From Tolypeutes matacus (lineage: Eukaryota; Chordata; Mammalia; Cingulata; Chlamyphoridae): DNA of 64,000 nucleotides. The stretch lies in NCBI GenBank assembly GCA_026826555.1, contig JAKSZT010053996.1:443505-507504 (forward strand). The letters run 5' to 3'. This document shows positions 11,967 to 22,799 of this stretch, piece after piece; position 1 is the stretch's first letter; every line of letters begins with the position of its first letter. The notes under the pieces are model-generated. The model saw only the letters and a list, made by a program, of their open reading frames with translations, was not told where the DNA came from and did no database searches. A program made the position numbers and the translations under genes.

Positions 11967-12841
11967 ATGTCAAGACACCAACAAAAACTTACAATCCACA
12001 CCAAGAAACAGGAAGATATGGCACAGTTAAAGGAACAAGATAAGCCTCCAGATGACATAAAGGAGTTGAGACAACTAATCATAGATGTCCAAACAAGTTT
12101 CCTTAATAAATTCAATGAGATGGCTAAAGAAATTAAGGATATTAAGAAGACATTGGATGAGCACAAAGAATTTAAAAGCATACATAGAAAAATAGCAGAT
12201 CTTATGGGAATGAAAGGTGCAATAAATGAAATTAAAAATACACTGGAATCATATATGATAATCGATTTGAGGAGGCAGAAGAAAGGATTGGTGAGCTTAA
12301 AGAAATGGCCTCTGAAATTGAACATACAAAAGAACAGATGAAGAAAAATTTGGAAACACTTGAACAAGGTCTCAGGGAACCAAAGGACAGCAAGAGGCAT
12401 GCAAACATATGTGTCATGGGTATCCCAGAAGGAGGTGAGAAGGGATAGGGGACAGAAGGTATATTTCAAGAAATAATGGTAGAAAATTCCCCAACCCTAT
12501 TGAAGGACATAGATATCCATGTCCAAGAAGCATAATGTACTCCCATCCAAAAAAATCTGAATAGACCAACTCTGAGACACATACTAATCAGAATGTCCTA
12601 TGCCAAAGACAAAGAGAGAATTCTGAGAGCAGCAACAGAAAAGCAATGCATAACATATAAGAGATACCCAATAAGATTAAGTGTTGATTTCTCACCAGAA
12701 ACCATGGAGGCAAGAAGACAGTGGTACGATATATTTAAGATACTGCAAAAGAAAACTTCCACCCAAAAATCTTATATCCAGCAAGATTGGCTTTCAAAAA
12801 TGAGAGTGAGTTTAGAATATTCACAGATAAATAGAAACTGA
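11967..12841 (+). pseudogene. L1 ORF1 pseudogene of the nested element
   Basis: It starts MSRHQQKLTIHTKKQEDMAQ with an open frame to 12341 covering the coiled coil, then shifts. The RRM and C-terminal part is open in another frame at 12593-12841 (ITYKRYPIRLSVDFSPETME, ARRQWYDIFKIL). It is nearly full length but contains at least two frameshifts, so it is inactive. Confidence 0.88.
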
Positions 12842-13009
12842 GAGAGTTTGTAACCAAGAGACCCACTTTGCAGGAAATGCTAAGGGGTGTGCTACAGCCT
12901 GAAAAGAAAAGACAGGAGAGAGAGGCCTGGAAGAGAATCTAGAAATGAATATTATATCAATAAAAGTAGCTAAAAGTGTCAAAAGAGTGGTGAAATTAAA
13001 ATATGAAAG

Positions 13010-13690
13010 ATAAAACCCAAATATTCAGGAATAAACTTAACCAATGATGTAAAGTACTTGTATTCAGAAAACTACAACTCATTGTTAGAAGAAGTTAAAA
13101 AAAAAAAAAAAAAAAAAAAAGACCTAAATAATTTGAAGAACATTCCATGCTCGTGGATTGGAAGACTAAATATCATTAAGATGTCAATTCTACTGAAATT
13201 GATATACACATTTAATGCAATCCCGATAAAAATTCCACCAGCATTTTTTAAATAAATGGAAAAGATGATTATTAAATTTGTTTGGAAGGGTAAGGGTCCT
13301 GAATAGCCAGACTTTAAATCATATTTCCTAGCTACAGTGGTAAAAACAGCATGGTACTGACATAAAGACAGACACATAGATCAATGGACCTGAATTGATG
13401 GTTCAGAAACAGATCCTCACATCTATGTCAAAGTGATTTTTGACTAGCCTGTCAAACCCACCCAGCTTGGGCAGAAGAGTCCATTCAACAAATGGTGCCG
13501 AGAAAACAGGATATCCATAGCAAAAGAAGGAAAGAGGACCCCTATTTCACACCTTATACAAAAATTAACTCAAAATGAATCAAAACCCTAAATATAAAAG
13601 CAATAACCATAAAACTTCTAGAAGTAAATGTAGGAAAATATCTTCAAGACCTGGTGGTAGGTGGGAGATTCTTAAAGGAGATAAGAGGAG
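13010..13690 (+). pseudogene. L1 ORF2 C-terminal remnant after internal deletion
   Basis: About 170 bp after ORF1, the sequence jumps into the region after the RT core: [20 protein letters not shown] at about 13020, then [21 protein letters not shown] and a long A run (13098-13120). The endonuclease and RT catalytic core are missing, roughly 2 kb. It ends near 13680 after [16 protein letters not shown] text, where the 3' UTR begins. Confidence 0.85.
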
Positions 13691-15034
13691 GGCTGAGATG
13701 GATTACTGATATTTAATGTATGCAGAAGTTTTTATTAGCTTTATTGTAATAGTGTGGAAATGTACAGAGTTGATGGTAACACCTTATAGTGAGTAACAGC
13801 TGGTTTATAAATGGGGATGTGGCTGAAAATGGTAGTCTAGGGATGTAAATGCCAATTGACAGAAAGCTAGAGAATAATCTAGGGACTGAATAGTACAGTA
13901 AATCCAGAGGTGGATGAGAATTGTGGGTGATGGTACAGATGCAAGAGTGTCCTTTGTGGTATAGCAAGATATGCACACACACATCAATTGTCATGTATCC
14001 TTGGTTACCAAAATACCTCATGGCTTTGGGGCTTTGAATTTGTAAATATTCATGATGTGTGAAAAATCATTATACGTTCTGTGTGATGTTGACTGTATAA
14101 AAATGTATGCTCAGTTATGTGTATACACACACAGAACCTAGAAGGATATGTCAAACAATAAACTGCTTGTGATTCTGGAAAAAGAAAAAAAGAGTGTCCT
14201 TTGTGAGCTAGAGCAGAAGTACACCACTATTGCAGGGTGGTGGGAATGTGGAGAAGCATGGGAAAAATACAACAGAAGTGACATATGAACTGTGGTTAAC
14301 AGTAATAATATAATATCTTTGCATCTATGCCAAAGATGTACTGTGTTGATAATGTGGGAGTATGGAAAATGTGTGCCAGAGTACACTATGGACCTGGTAA
14401 TAATCAGATGATATTATCTCATAATTTGTAACAAATGTTCCACCACAATGTGGTGTGTTGAGAGAGGGGTGTTGTTTGGGAATTCTGCACTTGTACATGA
14501 TTGTTTTGTAAGTTTACAAATTCTGTCATAAAAAATAATTTTAAATAATAATAAGAGGGTGGGTTGGGGGAAAAATACACCAAATATAAGATAAGGACTA
14601 TAATTAGTAGTAAGATTTTGACAATATTCCTTCATAATTTGTAACAAATGTCTCACAACAATGCAAGGTGTTGGTGGAAGGTTGATGTATGGGAACCCTG
14701 TAAGATGTTATGAATGTTTCCTTTGTAAGTTCACAACTTTTACTATACACTTATTGTTTATGTACGTTCATGTGTAAATGATATAAAAATAATAATAATA
14801 GAGTGGGTTGGGGTAAAATTCTTTGGTTAGTAGTAATATCTTGAGGATGCTCTTTAATCATTAGTTAAAAATGTTTAACAACAGTGCAAGGTATTGGTGG
14901 TAGGGTGAGGTATGAGAGCCCTGTATGATATTACATATGTTTGTTTTGTAAGTTTACAACTATTGCTATATGCTTTTTGTTTATGTATGTTCAGGCATGA
15001 GTGATATATTTCAATAAATTTTTTTTAAATCATA
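13690..15034 (+). repeat. L1 3' UTR with tandem modules of about 220 bp
   Basis: Three modules share TTTGTAAGTTYACAA (14505, 14723, 14945) plus AACAAATG..CACAACAATGCAAGGTGTTGG and a run of AATAATAATA followed by GGGTGGGTTGGGG. Spacing is 212-228 bp. A 15-bp string AGAGTGTCCTTTGTG also occurs twice at 13944 and 14191. The last module leads into the AATAAATTTTTTTT tail. Similar 3' UTR text occurs in reverse at 49945-50188. Confidence 0.75.
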
Positions 15035-15640
15035 AAAAAGACAGAGAACTACAAGTGTTGGAGAGGATGTGAAGAGATATGAACACTTATTCACTGTTGG
15101 TGGGAATGCATAATGGTACAGCCACTATGGAAGACTGTTTGGCAGTTGCTAAAGAAGTTGAATATAGAATTGACACATGACCCGGCAATACCACTACTGA
15201 GTATATGCCCAGAACTGAGAGCAGTGACACAAACAGACATCTGCACACCAAAGTTCATAGAGCCATTATTCATGATTGCCAAAAGTTGGAAACAACCCAG
15301 GTGCCTATCAATGGATGAATGGATAGGCAAACTGTGGTGTATGCATGCGATGGAATATTATGCAGCTGTAAGAAGAAATGAAACCATAAAACATATGACA
15401 ACTTGGATGAACCTGGAGGACATTATGCTGAGCAAAGCAAGCTGGACACAAAAAGACAAATACTGTATGATTGTGTTACTATAAACCAAAGATATTGTGT
15501 AACATATTGTTTGATTCAAAAAATTTTTTATAGGTATCCAGTACCTTAAATTGAGAAATGTATGTTTTTATTCAACTGTGTTTACTTTTTATTTTTAATT
15601 GTTTATCTTTTCAATTATTAAATGTATAAAATAAATTAAA
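15035..15640 (+). mobile_element. 3' end of the interrupted host L1
   Basis: This continues the ORF2 C-terminus broken at 10556. Positions 15113-15484 are open for 123 codons with the typical L1 end: HDPAIPLLSICPEL, MDEWIGKLWCMHAMEYYAAV and WMNLEDIMLSKASW, finishing with a stop at 15482-15484. A short A/T-rich tail with AATAAATTAAAAATAA near 15630 probably marks its 3' end. Confidence 0.88.
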
Positions 15641-15649
15641 AATAATGAT

Positions 15650-16195
15650 AACTGACTGTTAATCGATTGAATTCCCCAATCGAAAGACATAGACTGACAG
15701 AATGGATAAGTATGATCAATCTATATGCTGTCTACAACAGACTCACCTCAGATGTAAGGACATAACAAGTTTAGAAGTGAAAGTTTGGAAAAAGATATTC
15801 CACACAAGTAGTAATCAAAAAAGATCTGGAGTAGCAAAACTAATATTGGACAAAATAGATTTTTGAAGGCAAAAGTATTATGAGATGAAGGAAGATTAAT
15901 AAAAAGGGGAATTCACCAAGAAGAAATAACAATAATAAATATTTATGCACCTGAACTGGGTGCCTCAAAATATATGAAGCACATACTGGCAAAACTGAAG
16001 GGAGAAATCAATGTCTCTATAATAATAGTTGGAGACTTTAATACACCCCTCCTAGCATAGGATAGAACCTCTGGGAATGGATAAATAAAGAAACTGAAAG
16101 CTTGAATAAAAGGGTAAGTGAGCAAGGCCTAAGAGATACTTATGCAACATTATACCCCCAAACAGCAGGATACGCATTCTTCTCAAGTGCTCATG
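15650..16195 (+). mobile_element. L1 ORF2 endonuclease fragment
   Basis: It begins at TVNRLNSPIERHRLTEWI and runs through KINLIAVYNRLTSD-like text, IYAPELGASKYMKHILAKLK near 15950 and VGDFNTPL near 16030, ending at YAFFSSAHEL near 16195. Stops and small deletions are frequent. It is only about 550 bp and lacks both L1 ends, so it is probably a piece separated by deletion or rearrangement. Confidence 0.8.
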
Positions 16196-17324
16196 AGCTT
16201 TACAGGCACAGGAATGCATTCCCTTTATGAACAGGATTTTCTGGTGGCCACAAAAGACTCAAACCAGGACAGGTTCTATCAGCAAGAATGATGTCCATGG
16301 ATTAATGGGAAGAAAAACAGATTGGCATGGAGTGAGTAGAGACTGGTATGAGGGGAAACAGTGATGAATCTCTATTAGGATTGAAAGGGAGGAAAAATGG
16401 CAACAGCTGGAAATAAAGGGAGTCCAAAAAGGTTTTTCATTTTTATGCAAACTTCAGAGTAAGAGGTAATGGAACATTTCTAAACGCTAAGAGGATGGAC
16501 AAATTGAGAGAGAGTAATTTAAGATAAATTACATAATTTATAAATAAAAATATAAAATTGATGATAAAGTAGGAAAGACAGTACTCAAACACAATATGGC
16601 TGAGTTTAAAGAGAATTCACTGCCCACTATGGGAGAGATAACATAACTGAGAAAAAATTTTAGTTTACTGATGCAAAGTAACTAACCTCCAAAGGTTTCT
16701 ATTACGTTTGGGAGAGCAGGCTTCAGGTGGCTGGATGTGAAAAGAAAAGCAGGTGTATGTGAAATTCAAATGTCATGAAAAGTTTATCAAGCATGAGAGA
16801 TGGAATTGACTTGCAACCCTAATTGGCCTGCTCAGCATTTCTGAGAAATATCCCCATGTGATGTCATAGAGCATTAGAACCAGTGAAACCTTTACTGTGT
16901 CCACTGACAGAAGTATTTCCTCCTTTGAATTGGGACTTTTAGCCCAGAAAGGCCTACTGCTGCAGGCACAAGAAGCATGCATTTTGCTGGGATCTGTTTC
17001 TGCAAGGCCTTTTCATGGACTGAGCTCCAGCCTGAAAACCTACAATATGCCACATGGGGAGCCTCATCAGTAGATATCTGAAGACTGGGTCCAATATAGT
17101 AGCTGCAGTTGCAGGGAGGAGATGGACAACTAATCCCAAAATGTACCAGAAACAGACACATTTCAGGAGAACAAAGAGATTATAAAACTGAGTATGTCTG
17201 GAGGCCAAGATTGAACATAAAAGACCCAACTGGCCAAAAACCCCTGAGGATCCTAGAATCTAGGGATAAATGCAAGCACTATCAAGGATTATCGTTGTAT
17301 CCCAGGGTAGGTTGCCAACCTTCT
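16196..17324. other. Unassigned sequence
   Basis: No gene or repeat was recognised. Short open frames on the reverse strand (for example 16892-17161) overlap in several frames and show no domain. Confidence 0.45.
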
Positions 17325-17485
17325 CTGTCTTAATATCCACATCTGTAAAATGTGGGTGGTATTTAACCAACTCATATTTTCTGAATGAAATAATAAATAG
17401 ATATATGCAGAGTGCTTTGAACTAAGCCTGACATATTCAATAAGTCAATCAGTGTTTTTAGTTATTATTATTATAATTTTAAGAC
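17325..17485 (+). mobile_element. MIR SINE fragment
   Basis: The order matches the 3' half of MIR: CATCTGTAAAATGTGGGTGG, AACCAACTCATA, AGAGTGCTTTGAAC, then TTCAATAAGTCAATCAGTG and TTATTATTATTAT. It lies just before an old reverse L1. Confidence 0.75.
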
Positions 17486-18120
17486 CCAGAAGCTCTTTCT
17501 GGCCTAAAAGTGAACATTAATTCCTTCCCTATAAGAAACAGTAAGTTGAGGGTTTTTTCATGCATTTGAAATTTTATTGTAGCAACATACATACAACACA
17601 AAATTACTCATTTTAACTGTAAAATTCAGCGATATTAACTACATTCAAAATGTCCTATCATCACCACTATCCATTACCAAAAATGTTCATCAACCCAAAC
17701 AGAAACTAGTACCCATTAATCATAATTCACCATTCTCCCTATCCCCTAGTACTCTCTAATCTTCTTTCTTTCTCACTGAATTTGCTTATTATAGATTTTT
17801 TATATAAGCAGCATCATACAATATTTGTCCATTTGTATCTGGCCTATTTAACTTTGCATAATGTTTCCAAAATTCTATCCAGATTGTAGCATTTATCAGA
17901 ACTTCATTCTCTTTTCTGGTGAATATTCCATTGTATGGAGATGCCACTTATTTATCCATTCATCTGTTAATGGACACTTGACTCTTCCTATCTTTCAGCT
18001 ATGTGAAAAATGCTGCTATGAACATTGGTGTACAAGTGCCTGCTTGAGTCCCTATTTCCAACTACTTCGGGTACACATCTAGAAGTGGAGTTGCAGGACA
18101 TATAGTAATTCAGTTGCTTA

Positions 18121-18289
18121 ACTTTTTTTTTTTTTCATCATCCTGCTGCACCAGCTCTCTGTGGTGTTGGCCATCATCTCTCCATGCCACGGGCCAGCTT
18201 GCTTTCACCAGGAGGCCCAGGAAATCGAACCCAGATCCTCCCATGTGGTAGATGGGAGCCCAATTGCTTAAGCCACATCTGATTCCCAG
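18121..18289 (-). mobile_element. tRNA-derived SINE (xenarthran type)
   Basis: The poly(T) at the left and the tRNA-like head at the right show reverse orientation. The head reads on the reverse strand GGGAATCAGATGTGGCTTAA..TCTACCACATGGGAGG..GGGTTCGATTTCC, with A- and B-box-like parts. Flanks TGCTTAACTTTTT (18115) and TGCTTAACTTTTT (18290) form the target-site duplication within the old L1. Confidence 0.85.
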
Positions 18290-18335
18290 TGCTTAACTTT
18301 TTGAGAAACCACAAAAATATTTTCCACGGTGGCTG

Positions 18336-18933
18336 TGAGGCAAGCTAGTAAAATAGGGAATCAATAGACAGATCTGGTACCTGGCAGGAAAATCCACATG
18401 GCCATGGATACCCCAAAAGATGGCTGCTGGAAGAACCCATGAGATCCCTCATTCAGAGGGAGATTTCCTTTGGAAGCCAGGAGAAGCTTGGATGGTTTCC
18501 AGGGACCTTTTCATTGGCCCCTCCTGAGGGATTGATGGATGGGGTAATCAATCAAAACAGCAAACAGCTGGGACTCCTCCCCTGTCATTGGCAAAGAGGT
18601 GGGATAATTAAGGATTTAAAAAGCAAGCAGGAAATCCATCCCGCACCTGTTCTTGCTTCCTAACCTCTGTTCTCACTTTCTTCCCGGCTGCCTAGAACAG
18701 CAGGCAAGTCCAACCTGGGCATTTGTAATCTGTAATGGGGAATTGTAGTCTGTAAATTGGCCCTCTATATCACTTTTCAGCTCCTTCCTCTCTACCTGGG
18801 ACCCATGATCTGTTATTTTCTCCCATTTCTCTCCCCTGCCTTCCTTAATAAATTACTGGCCTAACTAACCTGGCTTGCTCTTGAAATTCCTTTCTTGTGG
18901 CTTAGCCAAGAACCTAGAGAAAATCCGACATCA
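18336..18933 (+). mobile_element. Solo LTR, probably class I (gammaretrovirus-like)
   Basis: It interrupts the reverse L1 exactly at GGCTG/GCAGCACC. It starts TGAGGCAAGC and ends CCGACATCA, with 4-bp flanks GCTG and GCAG differing at one base, which fits class I elements. Inside are a TATA-like ATTTAAAAAG near 18614 and AATAAA at 18847 in proper order for U3-R-U5. No internal retroviral sequence is attached, so it is a recombined solo LTR. Confidence 0.7.
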
Positions 18934-19282
18934 GCAGCACCATTTTAAATTCCCACCAGTAATGCACGATAATTCCAATTTCTCTGCATCCTGCTAGGCA
19001 CACAGAATTTTCTGGGTTTTGTTTATTTTCTTGCTTGTTTGTTTTGAATAATAGCCATCCTAGTTGGTGTTAAGTGGCGTTTGATTGTGGTTTTAATTTG
19101 CATTTCCCTTATGACCCAAGATGTTAGACTTCTTTTCTAGTGGTTATGGAGAGCCATTTGAAAAACTTCCCAGAAGAAATGTCTACTCAAATCCATTGCC
19201 TCCTTTTTAATTGGGCAGTTATCGTTCCTGTTATTTAGTTGTAAGAGTTCTTTATATATTCTGGATATTAAACTCCTATCTA

Positions 19283-19690
19283 ACCGCTGCCATCCCCGCC
19301 GCCAACGCCGCCGCTGCCTGGGCCCGCGCCTCCCACTCGCCCACTCGCTGGGGCTGGGGACCAGGCCGGCCGAAGCCTGCGAGGCCGCTCCCTCGCCGTC
19401 TCGGGCTCCGGGCCTGAGGAGGGGCCACCCAGGGGCTGTCCGAGCACCCCCTCTGCGCTGTCCGGGTCGGTTCCCTGTTATGCGGGAGCCGGCGAGGAGG
19501 CGGGGGACGTGGCCCGGGACACCAGTCGCGACCCTGTCTCGGCGTCGCGGGTGAAGGAGACTTCTGGGCCTGGGCCACCGAGCGGGGGTCCCCGAGGAGA
19601 ACCCGCTCCGCCCGCCCACCCGGGCATGGCGGGGTCCAGCCGCTTTGTTTGCCAGCTGCGTACCGGGCAAAGGTGCCTCCTGGGCTCATG
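19283..19690. other. CpG-dense GC-rich island of unknown origin
   Basis: Composition changes abruptly from AT-rich L1 to very GC-rich sequence with roughly 50 CpG in about 400 bp by eye, starting CGCTGCCATCCCCGCCGCC. It ends near GGCAAAGGTGCCTCCTGG, returning to AT-rich sequence. Open frames exist on both strands, as expected of GC-rich DNA; none has a domain I recognise. It could be the 5' UTR or first exon of an unseen gene, part of a retrocopy of such a transcript, or a displaced promoter. Confidence 0.6.
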
Positions 19691-20039
19691 ACATGCAGAT
19701 AATATTGATTAGACTCAGAGGGATGGGTACTTGCTTCAGAAGAGGAAGTTCTGAAAGTTCTGAATAAGGAGAAATGTTTGGTAATTATTTGCATTAACAT
19801 TTGATTGCACAAGGAGATGATACATTTAAGAAGCACAAAGTTTAGAATTACTATTAGAAAAACAACCAGCCCTGTTTAGAGGAATGTCTTAACCAGGAAC
19901 AAATTCCTGCAAGTAATCAACTGAACAAATCATAGAAACTGAAACTAGTGATGGGAGCAGATAAGGCTTAAATCTGATTATTCATATGGGCTAAAATAGA
20001 GGAGACAAATAACACTAGGAACTTGGGTTTAGTTGTGCC

Positions 20040-20790
20040 TAGGTATGTTGGTCTTTCAAGGTCTGCAGCCACACACAGTCTCCAGGTTGATAATTGTGTA
20101 AAGGAGTGTCCATGAGGAACTTAAAAGAGAAGCATGATTATTCATCTCAGTCAAGGTAGCACCCAGGGATTTTACATATTGTATGATAGCTAATTCCAAC
20201 CTAGGATGCATATTGGCAGCATATTCTGCCTTTAGAAATGGTCTACCATACGTCATTTCATAAGGACTTAAACCTAGACTGCCTTGGTTCCTACTCTTAT
20301 TCTCAGGAGTGCAACGGGTAGGACTTTATCCCATTTAATTGTGTCTCTAGGCAGGTGTTCCTTTAACATTTAGTTCATATGTTCTGTTTTTCCCATGGAT
20401 TGAGGTCTACAAAGAAGAGTGTAGTCACTAATCAATACCCAAAAACCTGGATACATCTTTAACCACTTTAGAGACAAAAGCAGTGCCACTGTCACTTTGA
20501 GTGGCGAGTGGGAGTCCAAACCTAGGAATAATTACTTTTAGTCGGCATTTAAGAATCTCATGGGCTTTTTCAGTCCAACAAGAGAAAGCTTCTACCCATC
20601 TAGTAAAGGTGTCAACAAACAGTAAAAATATTTAAAATTTCCAGGGGCTTTTGGCATCGTGGTGAAATCAATTTGCCAGTCCTACTCTGCACAAACCTCA
20701 GTACTGTCCTCCCTTGGTTAATGCAGGAAACTTCGGGTGGAGTCAGGATTAACCTGAGTGCTTGTTACACATTGATCAGTTACATCTTGG
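20040..20790 (-). pseudogene. Decayed endogenous retrovirus pol (integrase) relic
   Basis: Reverse-strand translation shows integrase core phrases in the order usual for class I (gammaretrovirus-like) elements: WQIDFT near 20675, VDTFTRWVEAF near 20600, a PRFGLP segment near 20525, and a SPYEMTYGRPF segment near 20240 inside the open frame at 20056-20256. Stops and frame changes interrupt it throughout. Flanking LTRs were not found, and the part from 19690 to 20040 may be more of the same element but is unresolved. No function remains. Confidence 0.75.
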
Positions 20791-20814
20791 GTGGTTCATC
20801 ATAGATTGGATTAA

Positions 20815-20905
20815 AGGAGGTCCTGAGGATTGAACCCAGGTCCCTCCATATGGGCAATGGATGCCCAACCCTTTGGAGCCACATCCATCCCCCTAACCAT
20901 TCTTG
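20815..20905 (-). mobile_element. tRNA-derived SINE head fragment
   Basis: AGGAGGTCCTGAGGATTGAACCC, the GGGCAATGGATGCCCAA anticodon-arm area and GGAGCCACATCC are the reverse complement of the SINE tRNA-like head. The body and tail are absent. Confidence 0.7.
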
Positions 20906-20974
20906 ACAATGACTTTGTTTGGCTATGGACTCAATGAGGCCATGGCACATTGTTCTGCACAGCTTTTAAGAATG

Positions 20975-21350
20975 GTGAATTCTGAACCAGTGCTGCTCAC
21001 TCTTTATTGTATCACCTGGGATATGAATCCTCTGGGATCTTGTTAAAATGCAGATCCTGATTTGGTAGGACTGTGGGGGGACCTTTGATTCTGCTCTTCT
21101 ACCAATCTCTCTGACATGCTTATGTTGCAGATCCACTTACTACACCCTGTGAGGCTGTTTGGGGTCTCAGCTCCTTAGAGAAGTTGTTCTCAAATTTTGA
21201 TGCCTATTGAAACTACCTGAGGATTTTTCAAACTTGAGTACCCATGTCAAACACAGGAAGAACTAAGTTCCTATCTCTAAATGGGGCCCAGGCATTATTA
21301 CTTTTTAAAACTCCCAGATGAATTTAGTGTGCAGAGGCATTTGAGGGCTA
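20975..21350 (+). mobile_element. MER5-like hAT DNA transposon fragments
   Basis: Two stretches (about 20985-21095 and 21180-21345) carry the wording of the short hAT-Charlie element MER5: ATCACCTGGGATATG..TTGTTAAAATGCAGATCCTGA and TTGTTCTCAAATTTTGATGC..CCTGAGGATTTTTCAAA..GGGGCCCAGGCATT. The inverted termini and 8-bp duplication were not established. Confidence 0.5.
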
Positions 21351-22110
21351 CTTCCACAGAGTATGTGACACACTATGAAAAACTCCTATATTAATATGTG
21401 TAAATAATCCTCAGCATAGAAATTGCATGGGTTTTTAAAAAAGAGAAAATGATTGTCAAATATATTATTAGCCCAGGCTTATATTTCTCATAACATTTTT
21501 CTACTGACATTTGCAACAGTATTCAGATGAAAAAATATCCACTAATAATAGGGAACTAAAAGTGAAATTCTTGAGATCCACTCCAATATAAGTTTCAATT
21601 CTTACTGAGAAGTCAATAAGGTCATATTATACTTTAGGGTATGTACTTAGATTTAAATTTTTCCCATTTTTTCCTCAATAATATAATTTAAACTATCTTT
21701 ACCTAAATCCATTAACCTTGAGAGTCTCTTTCTCTCTAACTCATTGTATCCACTGATCACCTCTTCATCCTACAAGATACCTCAACAAACTCCCTAATTC
21801 CCTTCTTTTAGAATTTATTTCTGCCCTGGTCTCCTAGTTCATAATATTCACCTGAATTTCTCTGGCTCCTCTATCTAGGTATTTATGATCTCTTTCTGAA
21901 ACTTTAATTACTTGAACTCTGCATGATTTCATCTCAGTATATCCTTTTCTTCTCCCTCTCTACCTAGATAACACCATTCCTTTCTTTGACCTCAAATGTC
22001 CTCTTTAAGTTTATAACACATAAACTTTCCAGTCTAAATCTTATATGTACCTGGACATGAAATTCTCCACTGGAAAATTTCAGAATTTCTTCAACAGTTA
22101 CATAGATAGA
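21351..22110. other. Unassigned AT-rich sequence
   Basis: The part from 21700 to 22100 has pyrimidine-rich wording faintly like L2, but not enough to call. No gene is visible. Confidence 0.4.
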
Positions 22111-22116
22111 CTTTAT

Positions 22117-22199
22117 TTTTTTGGAGGTACTGAGGTTTGAACCTGGGACCTCATACATGGGAGGCAGGTGCTCAACCATCAAGTAACCTCTGCACCCTA
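22117..22199 (-). mobile_element. Short tRNA-derived SINE
   Basis: A T-run followed by GGAGGTACTGAGGTTTGAACC and GGGACCTCATACATGGGAGG is the reverse complement of a short SINE head. Flanks GATAGACTTT (22106) and GATGGACTTT (22200) look like its target-site duplication. It resembles the pair at 58469-58655. Confidence 0.75.
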
Positions 22200-22795
22200 G
22201 ATGGACTTTTGAAAGCTTGTTTAATTGTCCAAACCTTAATAAGTGACCTTACCTGTCCCTATTGCCTTGAATAATAAAATCTTTGAGCAATTTTTGGTAT
22301 AAAATATCTGTATTTCTAAGAGTTTTCTATCTCCCAAAGAGAAATGGTTCTAGATTATGTATTCAAAGCATTTTTTTCTTTAAATGATTCATTCTAATTT
22401 AGGTTTTAAATGCCACAGTTCCCCCCCCATTTTATTTGCTAGTATAACTTCACACCCTTGGACAGGCCTAGCTCATTGTTGATCTGCAACACGGACACAT
22501 TTCTGAAAAAAATATAGCATCTCTTGTATCAAGAATGTTGTGTGACTAGCCTATAATCTCATAGGACTGTATAAGGAAACCATGAAAATGGAGCCATTGA
22601 TTTCCTAAAAACATACTAATACAATAACACAAAATAAAACTTTAAAAATTTTCAGAATGGTGGATTAGAAAAGAGAAACATTAACCAAATCCTTGTACCT
22701 AAAGTAAAAGTACATTGCTTGCAGCTTTGCTTTTAAAATAATTTTTCTTCCATATGTCAAGATATGCCTGAAAAATGTTCATTGTTTCAATTTTT
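22200..22795. other. Unassigned AT-rich sequence
   Basis: There is a C8 run near 22423 but no gene or repeat that I can name. Confidence 0.4.
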
Positions 22796-22799
22796 AAAA

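Larger units (their letters stand above)
10557..15034 (+). mobile_element. Nested L1, internally deleted, inserted into the older L1
   Basis: A second forward L1 begins near 10557 (CAGCAAGATGGCAGCAG at about 10570) and ends in T/A-rich tail sequence at 15034. Its flanks AAAAAGACTGAGAAGT (10541-10556) and AAAAAGACAGAGAACT (15035-15050) match at 14 of 16 positions, and joining them restores the host ORF2. The element has 5' UTR, ORF1, an ORF2 reduced to a C-terminal remnant, and a long repeated 3' UTR. It is younger than its host. Confidence 0.88.
17540..19282 (-). mobile_element. Old L1 (L1M-like), reverse, interrupted twice
   Basis: Forward text is the reverse complement of an L1 3' UTR (17550-17760) and the ORF2 C-terminus (GAATATTCCATTGTATGGA near 17922; ATGCTGCTATGAACATTGG near 18010). 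A SINE (18121-18289) and an LTR (18336-18933) split it; ACCATTTTAAATTCCCACCAG at 18938 and ATTTGCATTTCCCTTATGA near 19097 continue it. It ends sharply at 19282 after AAACTCCTATCT, where CpG-dense sequence starts. Confidence 0.85.

Noticed and set aside
11491..11973. Genes in the 5' region of the nested L1
   Set aside because: Open frames on both strands coincide with the repeated, moderately GC-rich 5' UTR; none is conserved between the duplicated units.
19137..19670. A 177-codon reverse gene in the GC-rich island
   Set aside because: The frame runs across the border into L1 sequence and has no domain. GC-rich DNA gives long open frames by chance on both strands.
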